Source: Aquila chrysaetos chrysaetos (Eukaryota; Chordata; Aves; Accipitriformes; Accipitridae). Taken from it: 64,000 bases of DNA. This document shows positions 59,831 through 64,000 of this stretch, piece by piece. The stretch covers positions 16,382,938 through 16,446,937 of the forward strand of contig NC_044022.1 of the NCBI RefSeq assembly GCF_900496995.4, written 5' to 3'. The position numbers were made by a program, and so were the translations under genes. A model generated the notes under the pieces. It ran no database searches. It worked only from the letters and a program-made list of their open reading frames with translations, and was not told where the DNA came from. The first letter of the stretch is position 1, and each line of letters begins with the position of its first letter.

Positions 59831-61647
59831 TCTTAATACTGGGCATTTTCTCATATGTGTCACTGTATCTCTTGAGGTGCAGTTTATATTAAAAAAAGCC
59901 AATCTCTAGACATTTTATCATTTTCCCCTTAAAAAGAAGGAATCTGAAAGCTCTTTGCCATTACTTATTGATGCCGAAAACACTCGTTTCTTATCTCAGG
60001 ACTGAACATTTGACCTATAGTGCAAAGCCAAAACTGCCAATATTTGAGAAGAACTCCAGACCTGGATTTCAATTTCATGACTAACATCTGTCCAATAGAG
60101 CGGATTAAATCAATGCAACCAGTGTGATACATTTTAAATTACTCAAAGTTCAATTCATTTTATTTGAGCGTATGCCCCATATGCTGTGCTGCCAAAATAG
60201 GTCACTGAGCCAAGAGCTCAAAAATAATTTAAATAAAGGTTTAAAGAGATGAGAAAGGAAAATGACATAAATTTATATTACCATGAGACCTTCTTTAATG
60301 CTTTGAGGAATAAAACTGCCATGAAGCGATGGGATCAGGAAGAAATTTTGCTGCCGGGGATCTCATTTGCAGCAGGGACACCCAGCCATGACGTTGGCCT
60401 GAGGCAGCACAGGGGATCTGGCAAAGCGCAGGAGCAGCTCAGACGGGTGGCGTGGAGGGGAAGCGCTTTGTAGGCTGCCTTTACAGGTGAAGCGCAACCG
60501 CGCTTTCGGGCACCCCCAGCACCACGGCAGGCTGCAAAATCTACGTGAGATCAACTATTCGGGCAGTATGTCTTCACTGACCTCTCCTCCCCCTGTCCCT
60601 TCTCCTGACTCCCATTGCTGAAGCTTCGAGAGATGCAGCAGAAGTCAGGGAAGCTGGAAAGATTTTATTGCACCCTGAATAAAAGACGGGCCCTGGAGTC
60701 CACGCAGCTTGCACCCTCTCTTGCCAAGGCCTGACCTAAGTCCTATGAAGTCCCCCCTAAGGTGTGCAAGCAGGAAACCCTAATGTCGCCCGGAGGCTTT
60801 CACCTGGCTGCACATGGCAGCATCACACGCGTTGCAAAGCCCCAGAGGGAGCAGGTCCCCCGCAACCGAGCTCCGAGCAAGCCCAGCCCCGCTCCTGCTC
60901 GGCCCCCTGCCCGGGGCTGTGCTTTGGCCACCCAGACCCCCGCCAGACCCAGCTGTCAGCCTCGCAGACAAGCAGTACGTAGGGAAACCTGCACTGGGCC
61001 ATACAGTGCAGTGGGAGATGTGGCTGCCCAGCGCAGAGGGCTCTGGCAGACCCCGGCCGTCCCTCCTCGCGCGGGGAGTTGCCCTTTCCTCCCACCCTCC
61101 CGGAGAAGCCCATGCTGACCAGCAGATTGAGGTGTCTCTCTGATCCACACCCTACTAAAGAAAACTCGAGGAGAAGGAAACACGAGGAAGAGGAGGATGG
61201 AAGATCTGCAAAAGGGCCACCCTGGCTTGTAACCTTTTTGCCGGTCAGAGGGGCGGCTCTCCTCGGGGTGCATATGGCTTCTGGCAGCATCTGCCCCTGA
61301 GTGGGGATGAATTTTCAGGATTGGGGCACTTGCATGTTTTCTAATCATGTTTCTTCCTAACTCACACTGTCCCGTGCTTTCTGAAAGAAAGACAAGCATT
61401 TCTGGGGACCTCCTCTGGAAGACGATGGAAGGGAGAGAGGAGCACCCAGTGCTTGTGCTGGGTACGGTGGGATGGGAACCAGGCTCATTTTCCAGCGTGG
61501 TCATCTGAGATAACCCCTGGGGACACAGAGATGCTGCCGCCCAGCCCCGCCATCTCACCCGCAGACTCACCAGACTCCTTGGGGCAAGAAAGTTCTTTTT
61601 AACACCCTGAAGGGAAATTTCCCTTGCAGATGCATGTTTCATAAAAT
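59831..61647. other. Spacer between relic and CpG island, no gene seen
   Basis: It is AT-rich to about 60,300, then increasingly GC-rich. Overlapping frames on both strands between 60,760 and 61,650 reflect composition and show no domain. Confidence 0.55.
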
Positions 61648-62068
61648 CAATCATAGAATGGTTTGGGCTGGAAGGGACCTTTAAAGATCATCCAGTTCCA
61701 ACCCCGCTGCCATGGGCAGGGACACCTTCCACTAGACCAGGTTGCTCCAAGCCCCATCCAACCTGGCCTTGAACACTGCCAGGGATGGGGCATCCACAGC
61801 CTCTCTGGGCAACCTGTGCCAGTGCCTCACCACCCTCACAGCGAAGAACTTCTTCCTCGCATCTAATCTAAATGTACCCTCTTTCAGCTTAAAACCGTTA
61901 CCCCTCGTCTTGTCACTACACTCCCTGACAAAGAGTGTATCCATCTTTCCTCCTTATCCTCCCCATCTTTCCTGCAGGCCCCCTTTAGGTACTGGCAGGC
62001 TGCTGGAAGGTGTCCCCGCAGCCTTCTCTTCTCCAGGCTGAACAACCCCCATTTCCTCAGCAACCGCA
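61648..62068 (-). mobile_element. CR1 LINE 3' fragment beside the CpG island
   Basis: The + strand reads the reverse complement of a CR1 3' end: AATCATAGAATGGTTTGGGC, GGAAGGGACCTTTAAAGATC, CACAGCCTCTCTGGGCAACC, GCTTAAAACCGTTACCCC and ends CCAGGCTGAACAACCCCCAT. It is well preserved, about 420 bp, non-coding and directly abuts the GC-rich promoter-like region. Confidence 0.92.
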
Positions 62069-62508
62069 CAAAAAGAAAAGCGCCCTCGGCCGAGCGTCTC
62101 GACCCCGGCGCTCGGTCCCTCCGCTCCGCCCGGGGGGTCCGGCGGGCCCACGGCTCGCTCCCCGCCGCGGGGAAGCGGCAGAGCCGGGCCGGGCTGCGCG
62201 GCCCCGTTCCGGCCGCCCATTAGCGCTCATTTCCTGGCTGGGGCGATGGCAGGCGGCCGGGCAGCGCTTTCCCTGCCGCAGCCAATTGCGTCTTCAGTCC
62301 GTATCGGAGGATCGCGGGGTGTGAGGCGTGGGAGAGCCCGGGGGCCGGTGCGGGGAGCCGCCGCCAGCCCCGGCGCCGCGGCGGGAGGGGGAGGAAGAGG
62401 AGGGAGAGGAGCGAGGAAGAGGCCCCGGGGCGGGCAGCCCCCGGGGTCGGGCCGCGCCGGCCGGGCCAGCCGCTTAAATGCAACCCCTGGGGCATCGGCT
62501 CCTCTCTG

Positions 62509-62593
62509 ATGAGACCGCTCCGGGGCTGCCGGGGACGGGGCGTCGTCGTGGGGACCGTCACCCTCTGCCTGGCCGCCGGGTGGGCTCTGCAGA
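62509..62593 (+). CDS. Probable first coding exon of an unidentified secreted or membrane protein
   Basis: ATG at 62,509 within the CpG island opens 28 codons: a basic start (MRPLRGCRGRG) and a hydrophobic core (VVVGTVTLCLAAGWALQ) of signal-peptide type. It meets a perfect donor, CAGA|GTAAGT, at phase 1. The rest of the gene would lie beyond the right end of the window. I do not recognise the protein. Position and splice signal support a real exon, but a chance frame in GC-rich DNA is possible. Confidence 0.5.
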
Positions 62594-62636
62594 GTAAGTG
62601 TCCCTCTCTCCCCTCCGCTTCCTCCCCCGGCCCTTT

Positions 62637-62676
62637 CCTCCTCCTCCTCCTCCTCCTCCTCCTCCTCCTCCTCCTC
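62637..62676. repeat. CTC trinucleotide microsatellite
   Basis: About 13 copies of CTC starting 40 nt after the donor of the probable first exon at 62,594, so it lies in the proximal first intron. If the intron is retained it would encode a polyleucine run. Confidence 0.9.
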
Positions 62677-63310
62677 GCCTGCTGCCCGCGGCTCAGCCCC
62701 CAGCGCCCGGCATCTGCGCGGATGAGCTGCCGGGGGTGGGGGACGGGGACGGGACACGGCGGGGCTGAGGCAGCATCGCCGCTCTCCGCAGGCTGGAAAC
62801 GCTGTGGGAAGGCTCGGCCCCGCTCCCGCTGCTCGGAGGGAGCGCGGGAGCCGAGCGGGGCCGGCCCGGGAGCGGAGCCGCGGCCGCGGGGGGACCGAGC
62901 AGCCGCCGTTCCCCTCTGCGAGCCCAACAGCGGAGGGGCAGCAAGGAGGAGGAACCAAATCCCGGGGAACCAGCCCGAGGGGGCTCGGGTCACGCTGGGA
63001 AACGCCGCGGGGAAGAGGGAAGGTGGGTTTCAACCAGCTAGCCCGGGGAGCGGGCAGCAGGCGGAGAGCCGGCCGGTCCCTCCGAGCCGCGGCTGGAGGA
63101 GGCTGCGGGCAGCCCCCGCGGCCGGGAACGGGGGCGGGCAGTGCCACCAGCGGCTTTGGTTTGGACACGTCACGCCGCCTCCTTCGTCATCAAGGTGACG
63201 CACGAGCAGGGCACCGGACGGTGGAGGAACGGTCCCCAGAGTTTGGGAGCTGCGGTTTAGAGCTGTCCCCCCGTTACAGAGCTCCTGCGTGGAGGCTCCA
63301 CGCTGCCAGC

Positions 63311-63420
63311 CCTTCTCTATCCTTCTCTATCCTTCTCTATCCTTCTCTATCCTTCTCTATCCTTCTCTATCCTTCTCTATCCTTCTCTATCCTTCTCTAT
63401 CCTTCTCTACCCTTCCCTAC
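63311..63420. repeat. 10-bp minisatellite, CCTTCTCTAT
   Basis: Nine perfect head-to-tail copies of CCTTCTCTAT (63,311-63,400) followed by two variants (CCTTCTCTAC and CCTTCCCTAC). The strand shown is pyrimidine-rich, so the complementary strand is a purine tract. Confidence 0.97.
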
Positions 63421-64000
63421 CCGCTCCCCAGCACGCTGCAGGCCCGGGTCCGGTAGACAGAGCTGCGCTTCCAGCTTTGAGTCTCGACCCGCAGAACGCT
63501 CCGGAGCGCAGCAGCGTGCCAGGGCCAGCCGCAAACTCGCTGCACTTCGAGCAGCACCGGTACCCTCTTCTCCTTCGGGACATGTTTTACTGGGCGTGAA
63601 GGGTCTGGTTTTGCAACCGGCAGAGCGCAGTGGCCTTGCGCAGGGCGCTGCAGGTGGGTGTGATGTTTGCTCTCGAGGCTGATGCGGCTCTGTTTGGATT
63701 AGACCGGTTCAGGTGATCTAGGTAGACTGCGTATTGAAAATACTTTTGAATGGTTAGATACTGCATTGCCTTTTTTAGCTTTGTGTGCTGGATAGGGACA
63801 GAAAATGTTTGCAAATAATTTAATGGAAGGATTTTTATTACTTTTTTTTTTTTTTTTACATTTACCTTGCAATCACATATTCAAAACGGAGCCATGCCTT
63901 TATCAAAACATAAAAGGGTCACTGTGGTGAGATACCCGGCTCCTGTCTGGTCAGAAACGGTGCAAAGGGCCTTTAAATAAACACATGGAGCAGAAAACAA
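63421..64000. other. Right edge, no gene seen
   Basis: It declines from GC-rich to AT-rich. It holds a 17-T run starting near 63,842 and no supported exon. It is presumably the first intron of the gene starting at 62,509. Confidence 0.5.

Larger units (their letters stand above)
62075..63190 (+). promoter_or_regulatory. CpG island with probable promoter
   Basis: About 1.1 kb, very rich in G+C and CpG dinucleotides (for example CGGCCGAGCGTCTCGACCCC, GCGCCGCGGCGGGAGG), in clear contrast to flanking AT-richer DNA. It surrounds a start codon at 62,509 followed by a consensus donor. Large open frames on the minus strand here (62,220-63,168) are expected from the GC bias. Confidence 0.8.

Noticed and set aside
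62220-63168. Large minus-strand frames (257 and 313 codons) in the CpG island
   Set aside because: GC-rich DNA has few stops. The translation is low-complexity (Arg, Pro, Ala and Glu runs) and mirrors the + strand CTC repeat.

Overview
The window looks like avian genomic DNA. It is vertebrate, with split genes and canonical splice sites. It carries CR1 LINEs of the bird type (3' end ATTCTATGATTCT, reverse transcriptase reading FCKAFDTV) and one solo retroviral LTR. A crocodilian or turtle cannot be fully excluded from sequence alone. There are no bacterial features, CRISPR arrays or recognisable tRNA/rRNA genes.

Layout: 1-14.9 kb is gene-free flank with a few old repeats. 14,937-25.3 kb holds a five-exon gene on + for a tetraspan protein of the L6 family (TM4SF1/4/5/18/20 group). 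32,446-40,075 holds an intact eight-exon gene on + for a 544-residue Na+/solute symporter. It is a divergent paralogue of the high-affinity choline transporter CHT1 (SLC5A7), and every exon phase closes. 40-52 kb is mostly repeats: two CR1-type LINEs and a 441-bp solo LTR. 52.57-59.8 kb contains decayed exons 5, 6, 7 and 8 of a second copy of the transporter gene, in the same order, strand and approximate spacing, with a 3.4-kb CR1 inserted in its intron 5. 61.6-63.2 kb is a CR1 fragment followed by a CpG island, with a probable first coding exon (signal peptide) of an unidentified gene that runs out of the window to the right.

The main biological result is the transporter locus. The intact copy keeps, at the same residue numbers as human CHT1, the acidic residues D242, D349 and E451 and the glycosylation sequon at N301. 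Its C-terminal tail is short and it uses a GC-AG intron. The tandem relic shares clade-specific residues with the intact copy but is only about half identical to it in its best exon, so the duplication is old. No new multi-gene system is evident. The remaining observations concern repeats, splicing ambiguity and the unidentified CpG-island gene. All identifications rest on reading the sequence and on remembered family features, not on database searches.
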